Assembly: GCF_002775205.1 (NCBI RefSeq)
Contig: NC_036459.1
Location: 19,638,312 to 19,702,311, forward strand
From: Xiphophorus maculatus
Taxonomy: Eukaryota > Chordata > Actinopteri > Cyprinodontiformes > Poeciliidae
Length of the DNA: 64,000 nucleotides
Direction: 5' to 3'
The position numbers and the translations under genes are program-made. Positions 23,589 to 35,500 of this stretch are shown piece after piece. The notes beneath the pieces are model-generated. The model saw nothing but the letters and a program-made list of their open reading frames with translations, searched no databases and had not been told where the DNA came from. Each line of letters starts with the position of its first letter. Within the stretch, counting starts at the first letter, position 1.

Positions 23589-26500
23589 ATGCCGGAGTAC
23601 CTGGACGACCCGTCTGTGCTCACCAAAGACAAGCTAAAGAGCGAGCTTGTTGCTCACAATGTGGAACTTCCGAGCGGCAACCCGACCAAGGACGTGTATG
23701 TGCAGCTTTATCTAAAGAACCTGGCGGTCCAGAACGAGAGGAATGTCGCGGCCGTAGTTCTGGATGCGTTCTCCAGCGACGAGGAGCTGCCGCCTGTCGT
23801 GGCCTCCAACAGAAGCCGCTCCTCCGGAAGGGTAAGCCTTGTTCTCCGTGTCAGAGTCAACCAGCTGCCTCTTGTATTATTATTATTATTATTATTTTTT
23901 TTTTTACCGTTTTTATGGTACTGATATTCAGAAGGGCTCACATCGCTTATGGTGGAACTGCGAAGTGGAAACGTTAACCTCAGAAAAGAACTCCGAGTGC
24001 AGTTTGTATTATTGTTTTATACATTATAGACCAGCTTAACGGTATTCCTAAACTAGTTTTGCCTTTGTGGGATGAAAAGGGTTTTTTTTTTCCCATTTCT
24101 TCCCATCCAGCCACCAGCTGCGCCCCGCCTCCTGATGCCAGATTGTTGGGTTAGACACAGCAAGCCTCTGATTGAGCTTATGGTCTTAACTAAATCACTT
24201 CATGGCCATAGATCTGATCAAACTGTCACTGTTCAGCTTTCACTTCCCCCCAGAACTTTCCCACTTTAGTCTCAGTTTCAGTGAAGCTGGTTGTCAAAAC
24301 ACAGCTGTAGCTGCCAGTTCAACACATCCCATCCAGCTGCAGAAACACTTTCTTTTTACAAACAATAAAATCAAGAGTAGATAATGACGTTTACTTTTTA
24401 TGGCAGGATTTCACAAAATGTAAAGTTTTTTTAAAGAAACATAAACTGCTGATTTTGTGCTGATGTCAATAGGACACTCATGAACCAAGGAATCAGAAGG
24501 GTTGGGCAGGTTACTTTAAAAAATATAAGTGGTTACAGTTATAATTTGCTCTATTTAAAATGTGATAGCAGTGAAACTATTTCAATTACTTTAACAAAGT
24601 AATGCAACAAATTACACAGCTGATTTGTTAGAAGAGTTCTGCCTGGGTTAGTTCAACATGATGAGAGAGGAGATCAGATTGAATTAATCTGGACTTGAAT
24701 GAGATTTTTATTTCTGAAAACTTTTAGGTTCATTGGTAGGTTCATTGCCCTCTTAGAAGATTGCACTTGCAGATGCTCCAGTGCTTTGTTGAGTCAAACC
24801 TGTCTCTATCTTTTTGTGTAACAAAATCAGCTGCTTTGCATTTGATGCTATTCTAAATTTTGCTTAAAAAGTCTCTATATCATAAGTTTTTCCAAGTGAG
24901 TCCTTCTCTACTCTTAGCTAATTGTGTCAATGATGGATTTAGAAGTAATTTAAAATCACCTACATATACAGAGAAATATTGAATCTTATCTCTGAAGATA
25001 ATACTTCTACCAGGGGGTGAAAGATGCTTCATGCTTCATTTTCCAAGATGGCGGCGCACGCAGTTGCAGCGGCTCATTGCTCTCTCGGTCGGTGCTATGT
25101 TTGGCTGTTTGTGTACGTGTTGATTTGTGTTCCGTACTTGTCATGTCGGACAAACAAAATATACAGTCGGGACGATCTCCTGACGATCGGTGCTCGCTAC
25201 GAACTAGATGTTACAGCTGATTTTCAACGCTTGTTCAATATTCCGGGGGACATAGCGAGGAGCCCCGGCGCGCCGTGGATTACCATCACAGCAGGGAGGA
25301 AGCGTTGGCGGCATAGAGAGAGAAGGCAGAAGCGGGGCTGTAGGGCCGGCGTGCTAACTAGGCTACGGAGGCAACCACACAAACCACCGCTCCCCAGCCT
25401 GTTTCTCTCGAATGCCAGATCCCTTGCAAACAAGATGGATGAACTGAGACTACAGGCTGCATCTCACAGCGCAGTGAAGGACAGCTGTATTCTTCTGATC
25501 ACGGAGACCTGGCTGCATCCAGACGTAGCGGACTCTGCCATCGAGCTAGCAGGCTACACAGCACAGCGCCACGACAGAACGAAGGACTCCGGTAAGAGCA
25601 GAGGAGGAGGGCTCTGTGTGTACGTGAACAACACCTGGTATACTAACAATGGCTGATGACAGCGACTGTCATCAGTCATTGCTCCCCAGACCTGGAGTAT
25701 GTGACTGTTAGATGCAGACCAATATACCTCCCCAGAGAGCAGAGCATCTATCCAGATGCTGTGCACATCATAGCGGGGGACTTCAACCATGCAGACTTGA
25801 AGACGGCGCTCCCCAAATTCCACCAGCATGTAAAGTGTGCTATAAGTGTGCACTCTGGACAAAGTCTACTCCAACATCAAGCTAGGCTACAGGGCTAGAC
25901 CACTTCCTCACCTGGGTCAGTCCAATCACCTGTCCCTGCATTTAATTCCTGCTTATGCCCCCCTCAGGAAAACTGCTCCAACCATCACCAAAACCATCAA
26001 ATCCTGGCCACAGGATGCGACACAGCAGCTGCAGGACTGTTTCGACAGGACAAACTGGGATGTTTTTGAACATCAGGACCTGGAGGTTTTTACAGACAGT
26101 GTACTGTGCTATATCAAGAACTGTATTGACACTGTAGCTGTGGATAAACACATCCGGGTCTTCCCAAACCAGAAGCCCTGGATGACTCAGGAGGTCCAGC
26201 GACTGCTAAAGACCAGGAATACCACCTTCAGGTCTGGGGACAGGACCGTCTACAGTACAGCCCGAGCTAACTTGAAGAGCGGCATCAGAATGGCTAAGTC
26301 TGACTACAGGAGGAGGATAGAGGGCTACCTTGACAGCAACAACAGCAGGCAGGTGTGGCAGGGAATCCAGCATCTCACCAACTACAGGACCAACCTCGCA
26401 GTTGCGGAAGGCGACGCCACGCTGGCAGAGGAGCTGAACCTCTTCTTTGCCCGCTTTGAGGTGAAGCCAACAGAAGCAGCCACACTACACCAAGCAACCC

Positions 26501-29500
26501 ACAACACCACACCCCTCGTTGTAGAGGAGCACGAGGTGAGGCGCACACTGCGGGCTGTCAACCCAAGGAAGGCTGCTGGACCTGATGGCGTCTCTGGACG
26601 TGTCCTGAAAGACTGCGCCGATCAGCTGGCTGGAGTCTTCACCAGGATCTTCAACCAGTCCCTCGCCCTGTCTACAGTCCCATCCTGCCTGAAATCTTCC
26701 ACCATAGTCCCCATACCCAAGAAACCTCAACGACTACCGGCCAGTGGCACTAACCCCTGTGGTGACGAAGTGTTTTGAAAAACTGGTCCAGGGTCACATC
26801 ACAGCACTTCTCCCTCCTGGCTTTGACCACCACCAGTTCGCCTACAGAGCCAACAGATCCACAGAGGACGCTGTGATCACAGCCCTCCATGCTGCTCTGT
26901 CACATCTGGAACAGCAGGGGAGCTATGTGCAGATGCTCTTTGTAGACTACAGCTCTGCTTTTAATACCATCCTCCCTCACAGACTGGTGGACAAACTGGG
27001 GGACCTGGGCCTCCCTCACTCCACCTGCATGTGGATTCTGAGCTTCCTGACCAACCGACAGCAGAGAGTTAGGGTGGGAAAACATACATCCACTGCCCTC
27101 AGCCTTAGTACTGGCTCTCCACAGGGCTGTGTGCTGAGCCCCCTGCTCTATTGTCTGTACACATACGACTGCACCTCTGCCCACCACAGCAACACCATCA
27201 TCAAGTTTGCTGATGACACCACAGTGGTGGGGCTCATCTCAGGAGACGACGAGTCCACCTACAGGGGAGAGGTGGAGCGGCTGTTAGTGTGGTGCAGGGA
27301 GAACAATCTGCTCCTCAACAACTCAACGACAAAAGAACTTATAATAGATTACAGGAGGAATAAAATGGACATTACACCACTAACCATTGGGGGAAAATGT
27401 GTGGAGAGGGTAGCTGATTTCCGTTTCCTGGGGGTCCACATTGAGCAGGGCCTCACATGGAACATGAACACCTTCGAACTGATAAAAAAGGCCCAGCAAA
27501 GACTGTACTTCCTGAGGGTTCTCAGGAGGAACAACATCAAGGAGAATCTGCTGGTGTCCTTCTACAAGTGCTCCATAGAGAGCATACTGACCTACTGTAT
27601 CTGCGTCTGGTATAACAGCAGCACTACGGCTCAAAGGAAAGCTCTCCAAAGGGCTTTGAATACAGCCCAAAAAATCATTGGCTGCCCTCTCCCCTCACTG
27701 GAGGACCTGCACAGCGACCGCTGTCTAAGAAAAGCACAACACATCACAAAGGACACTTCTCACCCCGGACATTCTCTGTTCACACTGCTGCCTTCAGGCA
27801 GAAGATACAGAGCAATCAGAACCAGAACCAACGTCTCAGAGACAGTTTCTACCCGATAGCAATAACAAAACTAAATGCAATCAAAAACAACCATTAATCA
27901 TCATAAATGATGTATGTGAGAATTTGGCTGTTTTTTTTACTGGTTATTTGTTATTTCTTAGATTGTGTGTGAATTGTGAGACAGTTATTTTTTGTTTTTA
28001 AGCATATGCACTGACTGATGGCACTTTTTAAATTTTGTTGTTCTTGTGACAATGACAATAAAGATCTGTCTATCCATCTATCCATCCATCTATCCATCTA
28101 TCCATCTATCTAGAAAATGACTTCTTCCTGCTCCAGTTCTCCTTTAACACAATCTGCTCTCTTTATTTATTTATTTATTTATTCTGCAATAAGGTTCAAA
28201 CTGATGGTGTTGGATGTAAGAATTTCTACTTCTCTTCTTACCAGACTTGTGGGAAACAAAATGTGTTTTCGAACACATTTTCTTTAGCTTCTCATGTTCT
28301 GTGTTTGATAAATGTTTTTCACAAGACAATGCCAATGTCTGACTTTGAAGTAATATTGCTCGTCTTAATGTTTTTAATACCATTCACATTTATAGACTAA
28401 GAATATTATAATAGTGCATTCACTATAGACATCTGTAACATATTTTCCTGCACCTGTGTAACTTTGATGCTGTTTCGCAGAGTTGTTGAGTTGTTTTTGG
28501 AACTTACACTGACCCCTGCAGACACAGACTGGTTGAATTCCACAAATACAAGTTCAAATGAGCTTCTCAGTAAATTTCATTTCTAAGTCCAAAGTTGCTA
28601 CTGTATGTTTATGAAATGAGCCTTTGTAGGGTTTACATTTGGCAGAGAGGAATGGGAAATTAACTGTGCAAATGAAAGAATTCATATTTCCTTTTTAGGA
28701 TAAAGGATTTTTAAATCCCTAAATGAGAAAATAATCTGCACCAATGTTTTGATGTTTATATTTGCATTTCATGTAGAATTTCAGGATATTCTTTATTTTC
28801 TCTTTCCTGGAAATAGCCTACTTGCTATTGTCTGAAAATATTTACCTGACTGTCTGTCCAGATGTGCTTAGAGCCAGCTGTTGCCATTGTTGGTCAAGCT
28901 CTGCACTGGTGGGGACTACAAGTGCACCTCTCAAGGTTCATTTGGATTTAGCAAACTGTTAAGCTGCAGTGTTCTCAGCAGAAGATTTCTTGCATGTGAT
29001 GCCACGTTATCAAATTTGTTAAGTGTTGTTTATAAATAAAATGGCTAAACGTTTGAAAACAGTACACACTCCTAGCTTGAAATCTTACTAGTGTCCTGCA
29101 GGATTAGGAAAGAATTCACAGAATTCAACATGTAAGCTTTTTGTCTGCTTACATGTTGCTCCTGATGAATCGTGTTGCAGATTTTTTATTTTAAATCCCA
29201 ACCAAAAGGTTGGCAGAAGATGTGCTGAACATTACAGACCAGACAGGTTTCACCAGCTGACAACACGGCAGTGTGAAAACAGCAGAGCGCTCATAAAGGA
29301 TTTATTGCCTCTGTCAGTTGTTCAGTATGTGAAGTAACAGCAACCGTGTAAAGGTGTACTTACAGAGGAATGCTAGAGGGTGGGACACTGATCCAGCTCT
29401 TTTCCTCCATACTTCAATGTGAATAATGATTTATAAGTTACAAGTAAACAGAAAAATACACATTCTTTACTGGTAATACGTTTATATAATGAAGCCATTT

Positions 29501-32500
29501 AAAGTAGGAGAGTAGACATGTTTCTGCTCAGGCATGAATAACGCAATTCAAGTTTATAAGAACTTTTTTTAATCTTGTACAGGTTATTGCACACTGTACA
29601 GTGTACACTATTTATAATGATTATTTTACAATGTGAAATGAAGCTTTGATAAATAAAGTGGCTTACATGCCACTTGAAATGTTCCACATTTGGTCACATT
29701 ACAACTGCAAACAAATATATTGGAATTTAATGTGAAAGAATACAAAGTGGAATACAGTTGTGAGGTAGAAAGAAAAATTACACATGATTCAAAGCACTTA
29801 ATACAAATAAACCGAAAAGTGTGATGTGCAAAAATATTCAGGCTCCCTGAGTCAGAACTTTATGGAACCACCGTTTGCTGCAATTCCAGCTGCTAGTCTT
29901 TAGGGATTGTCTCTACCTGCTTTGGACTTCCAGTTGTTGAAAGTTTCTCTATTCTTCTTTGCAAAACAGCTCTTCCCCAGTCTCAAGTTTATTTTAGACT
30001 CCCAAGTTTTCTTACGTTGCCCTGTATTTGGCTCCATCCATCTGCCCATAAAACTCTGATTCTATGGCTCCTATTAGCAGCAAATGTTGTCTCAAGGCAC
30101 TTGACAAAAATCACTTCAATTCAATCACACACATCCTAGTATCAAACAGTACAGTAAGCTCAACTAATTAGTCAAAGTATTTTAAAATGTTTCTTTCTAT
30201 TTCATCCCTACTGATCGCCAGAGGGTGGTGCTGAAAGCACTGAATGTTCCCTTCGCGCATGTGCCGTTCAAACAATAGTATCAACCAGTGTTGTATAGTA
30301 ACGAAGTAAAAATACTTCACTACTTTACTTAAGTATATTTTGGAGTACTTCATACTTTCCTCGAGTATGAAAATTTTTGATGACTTTCACTTTTACTTCA
30401 CTATATTTCCGAACTTAATTGTGTACTTTTACTCCGATACATTTTCAATGTGTGGTTTAGTTACTCGTTACAAAAAAGCGAGAGAGAGAAACAAAGTGTT
30501 TTGACCCCACCTACTGATTAGCAAGTAGCAAGTAGGCTACCGAACAAAGTCCGTAGCCTGCTTGCCTGGGCTTGTTCATCACCACCAATAGGATACACCT
30601 GTTTCGCTTCTCCCATTAAACACAAAGCAAGTCTTGCAATCAGCAGCAGTCACATGGAGGAGGAGACGGAGACCACAACGACTGCAACTACGTCAGACAC
30701 GGCTCCAGGGGAACCACCAGCTGGTGATGAGAGCCCATGGCCTTATTTAAACACAATATACTCTTTCGTGGGTGTTAAAGATTCGTCGTACCGCATGCAG
30801 TTTATGTTATTCCTGCCCAAAGATGTGGAAATTCTATCTTACAAAAACTCCCCATCCAACTTGAAGAAACACATCGAGGTAACGTCTTATGAAATGGTTA
30901 TAATCCTCCTGTGTCAGTAACTATAGCTTGGTCACTAGACACTACTGTATTGTGAAACGTTGACCATAAATGAACTTTGTTTGGCATTGTTTCAGTTCCA
31001 CACGTGGCGTATTTAGCTTAGGCCTAATGTTGACTGTAGCAGGCTACCTAGACTCCTCTGTTCAAGGGGGGGCAGAAGCCATAGCGATAGCAATTTAGAC
31101 TAAATTTAACGAATATAGGAAAGGCATGCAAGTTCAAAACCAGGTTTACAGATGCCAATAAGCTGCATTTCCCTCCCAATTCTTTTTTTCTTTTGCATAA
31201 TGACCAGTTGTGTGCACCACCTACTGACTGTAGGATTGACTGATTCACTGATTTGTGAAGTAGAGTAATCGTAACAGATCTTTCTCTTCATGTTGGCCGC
31301 ATTTTCTGTACTATTTATTTTTCTCATTTTCAGCACTGACCTTACTTGAAGGGAAAACTTAAGGCTTACAAAAACTTTGTATTTTTTGTCCTGGAGGGTA
31401 TACTAAGAAGCTGGTTCAGTTGTAAAGCAGGTTAAGTTAACCTTGTGCTATAGGTAAAGCACCTAATTTTCTTAACTAAATGATGCCTGCAGGTTTATCT
31501 ATTAGCAGGTTTCATTTTGCCTGCACTTGGTTGGGTACATTATTTTAAGTGTATTTGACAAGTTTACCAAAATATAAAAAATGTCATTCAAACTGCATTT
31601 GCTTTGTTTTACTTTTTACTTGTACTTTTCATTACATTACTTGAGTACATCCATTTTTACAGTAATTTCCATACTTAAGTACAAGAAGTTTCAGATACTT
31701 TAAGACTTTAGCTCGAGTAACATTTCAGTCAGTGACTTGGACTTCTACCAAAGTCATATTTTGGAGAGGTACTTATACTTTTACTTGACTCTGAGATTTC
31801 AGTACTTTATACAACACTGGTATCAACAGTCACACCTGTGACATATCGGATGATCAATCAGAGGCTATAAAGCATGACGTCATCCAAAGCTCTGCTCCTC
31901 TTTTCTTCTCGCGTGCAGTTTGCTTTGTATGGCATCAGCCTTTTGGATTTCTGGATCTTTTCACCGTCGTTGGACGCCGACTGCCTGTTGGCCAGAGTAG
32001 TGGTGTATCGCCCTCCTATGGTTGCGACAGATCTTCGTTCAAGGTACTGTTTGTTGGAAATGACAGCGGTTACGCCTCCTTTCCCAACTCGCAGCTTATA
32101 ACCACTGTGTTTGTACACGTTATAGCTTAGCTAGCGGTGTTAGCCTTTCTAAGTTTGACGTTTCGCTTTAATTGGTGACGGTAGGATCTCGCCCCCTCTC
32201 CCAATTTTAATTGACCTTATAAGTGGTTTGTTATTACTTTGATTGGTGACGGGAACCTTTTTTGCCCCCTCTCCTAGTTTTATTTGGATTTTCATCCTGT
32301 CCAGACGTGGCTGACGGCATCAGCCCCTTTTTTCTTCTCCCCGGCGTTTTTTGCTGTGATTGGTGACAGCAGCGTTCACGCCCCCTCTCCCATTTTTAAT
32401 CTGTTTTTTCATCCTATTCTGGACGTAGCTGGACCGCGTCTGCCTGTCATTGGTCCGCTGGTTTTTCTTTAATTGGTGACGGTAGCGTCTCGCCCCATCT

Positions 32501-35500
32501 CCCAGTTTTAGCAAGCCTCCTGTTCGGAGTTCTGGGATGGGCTACGTGTTGCCTCTCCGTGTTTATTTAATTGTTGATGGCAGCGTTTTTGCCCCCTCTC
32601 CCAGTTTTATTTTTTCGTCCTTTATTCTGGACATAGCTGACGGTGTCAGCCCCTTTATTGCTCTTTTATTGTGATTGGTGACGGTAGTGTTCTTCACCCA
32701 CTCTCCCAATTGTAGTCTGCGCTGTCTGCCTGTGGTGGGCCTTGCTTCAGTTGTGGACATGAATAGCTCCCACCGTTGTGCGGATTGCAGGGCTGTGCTT
32801 CAGGTAGGTGATGGTCATGAACTGTGCCCTTCCTGCCTCGGGCATGATCAGACAATCCCTGCATGTACTGCAGCTACATGCCCCATGCAAAGGGAGAATG
32901 GTTTACATCAAACGACCTTACAGATACGTACTTTCATGTACCTATTGCGGGGGAACATCGCCGCTTTCTCAGGTTTGCCTATCGGGGTCGCCACTGGCAG
33001 TTCCGTGTGCTCCCGTTCGGCCTCTCCCTTTCCCCCAGGGTGTTCACTCGGTGCGTGAAGGCAGCCCTCTCTCTTCTGCAGGCCCGTGGCATGAAGGTTC
33101 TGCCATACCTCGACAATTGGCTTCCCTGCGCCCCATCTTGAGAACATGCATCTCGCGATACAAGTCACCTGCTCGCTCATGTGTCCCAGTTAGGCCTCAA
33201 GGTGTACTTGGAGAAGAGCTGTCTGATTCCATCACAGACATCCACTTTTCTTGGGGTGCTCTTGGATTCTCCCTCCATGACAGCCTACCCATCTATCCGG
33301 AGGGTGGACGACATTCTCCAGCTGGTGAATTGATTCAGGCTGAGCAGGCAGCTTCCTTACATCACCTTCCTGCAGCTGCTGGGCAAACTAACATCGATTA
33401 CGCAGGTTGTGCCCTTAGGTCTGCTGTCACTGTGCCCTTTGCAGAGGTGAATTAATAGCTGGCGCCTGGATGCCAAGCTAGACAGGCATTGCAAACTTGT
33501 GGTAACACGGCCATGTCTTCGTACCCTGAGTCCATGGAGAGAAAGGGCCTATTTCTCCAGGGGTGTGTCCATGGGAGTGGTTGTGTGTTGCAGAGAGGTG
33601 GTCACGACAGATGCCAGCTCCATGGGATGGGACGCTGTGTGGCAACACAGGGCGGTTCAGGGCCGGTGGTGTCCACAGGATCGCTCCAAGCATATTAATG
33701 TGCAGGAGTTGCATGCTGTGCATTTGGCTCTCAGGCACTTTTTGCCTGACCTGGTGGGGTGACATGTCCTGATTTGGTCAGACAACATCTCTGTTGTCTA
33801 CCACATCAACCACCAAGGTGGCACCAGGTCAGCGCCTGGGACTTCTGAAGGAGTCCCAGGATCTCCTGGAATGGGCATCTGTTCACCTATCCACCCTACA
33901 GGTGGTGTATTTGCCAGGGCTGCAAAACCAGGTAGCAGACGCCCTCTCCTGACAGGTGCCAGCTCCGGGAGAGTGGTCCCTCCACAGCGACATAGTCCGC
34001 CTGATCTGGGACCTTTTCGGTCAAGCAGAGGTCGACCTGTTTGCCACAGAGGAGTGAACTCATTGTCCTATGGTTTTCCTTTACAGGGGCTGGAGGTGCA
34101 CTGGGCTAGGACACCTTGGCCCAGGGTCCTCCGATATGCCTTTCCACCCCTTTCCCTTATTTGGCCGACTCTTCAGAGTGTTCTCGAGGAGAGCCACAGG
34201 ATGTTGCTGGTAGCTCCGTATTGGCTGACACGGCCATGGTTCCCACTTCTACGGAGTCTGTGTCACGGTGTCCCATGGTGTCTTCTGACCAGGAGGGATT
34301 TATTGTCAACATATCTGTTGGGGGATCAGATATGGCATCCTGATCCTCAACGCCTCCGGCTGTGGGTGTGGCCACTGGGAGACTTGAACAGCAACTGACT
34401 GGGTATTCAGGTCCTGTCAGGCACACTATTTTGAGAGCCAGGGCATTCTCCACTCGTCAGCAATATGAAAACAGATGGCGTCTGTTTTCCCGGTGGTGTT
34501 CTGCCCGTAATGATGATCCAGTCACCTGTGCAGTACCCACTATTTTGGAGTTTCTTCAGTCTCTTCTGATAAGGGCCGCTCTCCTTCGACGCTTAAGGTA
34601 TATGTAGCGGCTATATCATCTAGTCATGCTGACATTGATGGCTGTACAGTGGGGAGCCATAATCTGGTTTCTCTTTTTTTGCGTGGTGCTCGTAGACTGC
34701 ACCTGCCAACGGTTTCGCAAGCACCTGTTTGGGACCTGTCGTCAGTGCTCTGTGCCACCCTCCATTTGAGCCTTTGGTTCAGGCAGACCTCAAATGGTTG
34801 TCATGTAAGACTGCTTTTTTGTTGACTATTGTCTCAGCTAAGAGGGATGTGAGCTACTAGCTCTTTCTGTCAGCCCATCATGTCTCAGATGGAGTTCAGA
34901 TTGTGACCAAACCCGGCATTTGTCCCTAAAGTGTTTTCTCATTCTCATTGTAGCCAACCATTGAGATTGGTGCATTTTCAACCTATGGCAAGGGAAGCTG
35001 GTGATAGTTCTGAGTTACTGTGCCCAGTGAGGGCACTGGAGGCATATATTGCAGCCACTGCTGCTATAAGATGCTCAGACCAGCTGTTCTTGTGTTTTGG
35101 GGTCCCTAGATTAGGTTGTCCTCTATCCAAACAGCGTCTCTCCCATTGGATTGTGGATGTCATCTGCCATGCCTACGTTGCAGGGCACCGCCCACAGTCA
35201 GTCGGCGTGAAGGCACACTCTACTAGGAGCGTTTCCACTTCCTGGCCAGCCTTGAAAGGAGTTCCACCGGAAGCTATATTTGCTGCTGCATCCTGGGCTT
35301 CTTCGAGCACGTTCACTAGCTTTTGCAATGTGAATGTGGCCTCCTCTCATCCTCTGGACCAGGTTCTTTTACAAGGGTCCTCTGGGCCTTCTCAGTGAGG
35401 TATGTGCTCAGGATTCCTTGTGACATTGCTGGTATTAGTCATTCAGTGCTTTCAGCACCACCCTCTGGCGGTCAGTAGGGATGAAGTAGAACGAACGGTT

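Larger units (their letters stand above)
25017..28075 (+). mobile_element. Nearly full-length L2/Rex1-type LINE (EN + RT)
   Basis: A 3-kb non-LTR retrotransposon in tmpo intron 1. The AP endonuclease lies at about 25400-25900 ([41 protein letters not shown]), a linker at 25900-26500, and the RT at 26550-27550. RT blocks are [49 protein letters not shown] and [13 protein letters not shown]. Conserved C-terminal motifs follow ([32 protein letters not shown]). It ends with CAATGACAATAAAGATCTG and a CTAT-rich microsatellite, the tail used by this LINE group. Frameshifts near 25655, 25850 and 26735 and a roughly 40-codon gap in the endonuclease make it inactive as it stands. Confidence 0.88.

Noticed and set aside
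32165..32720. CRISPR array
   Set aside because: The repeats are degenerate, unevenly spaced and lie in a eukaryotic DIRS leader.
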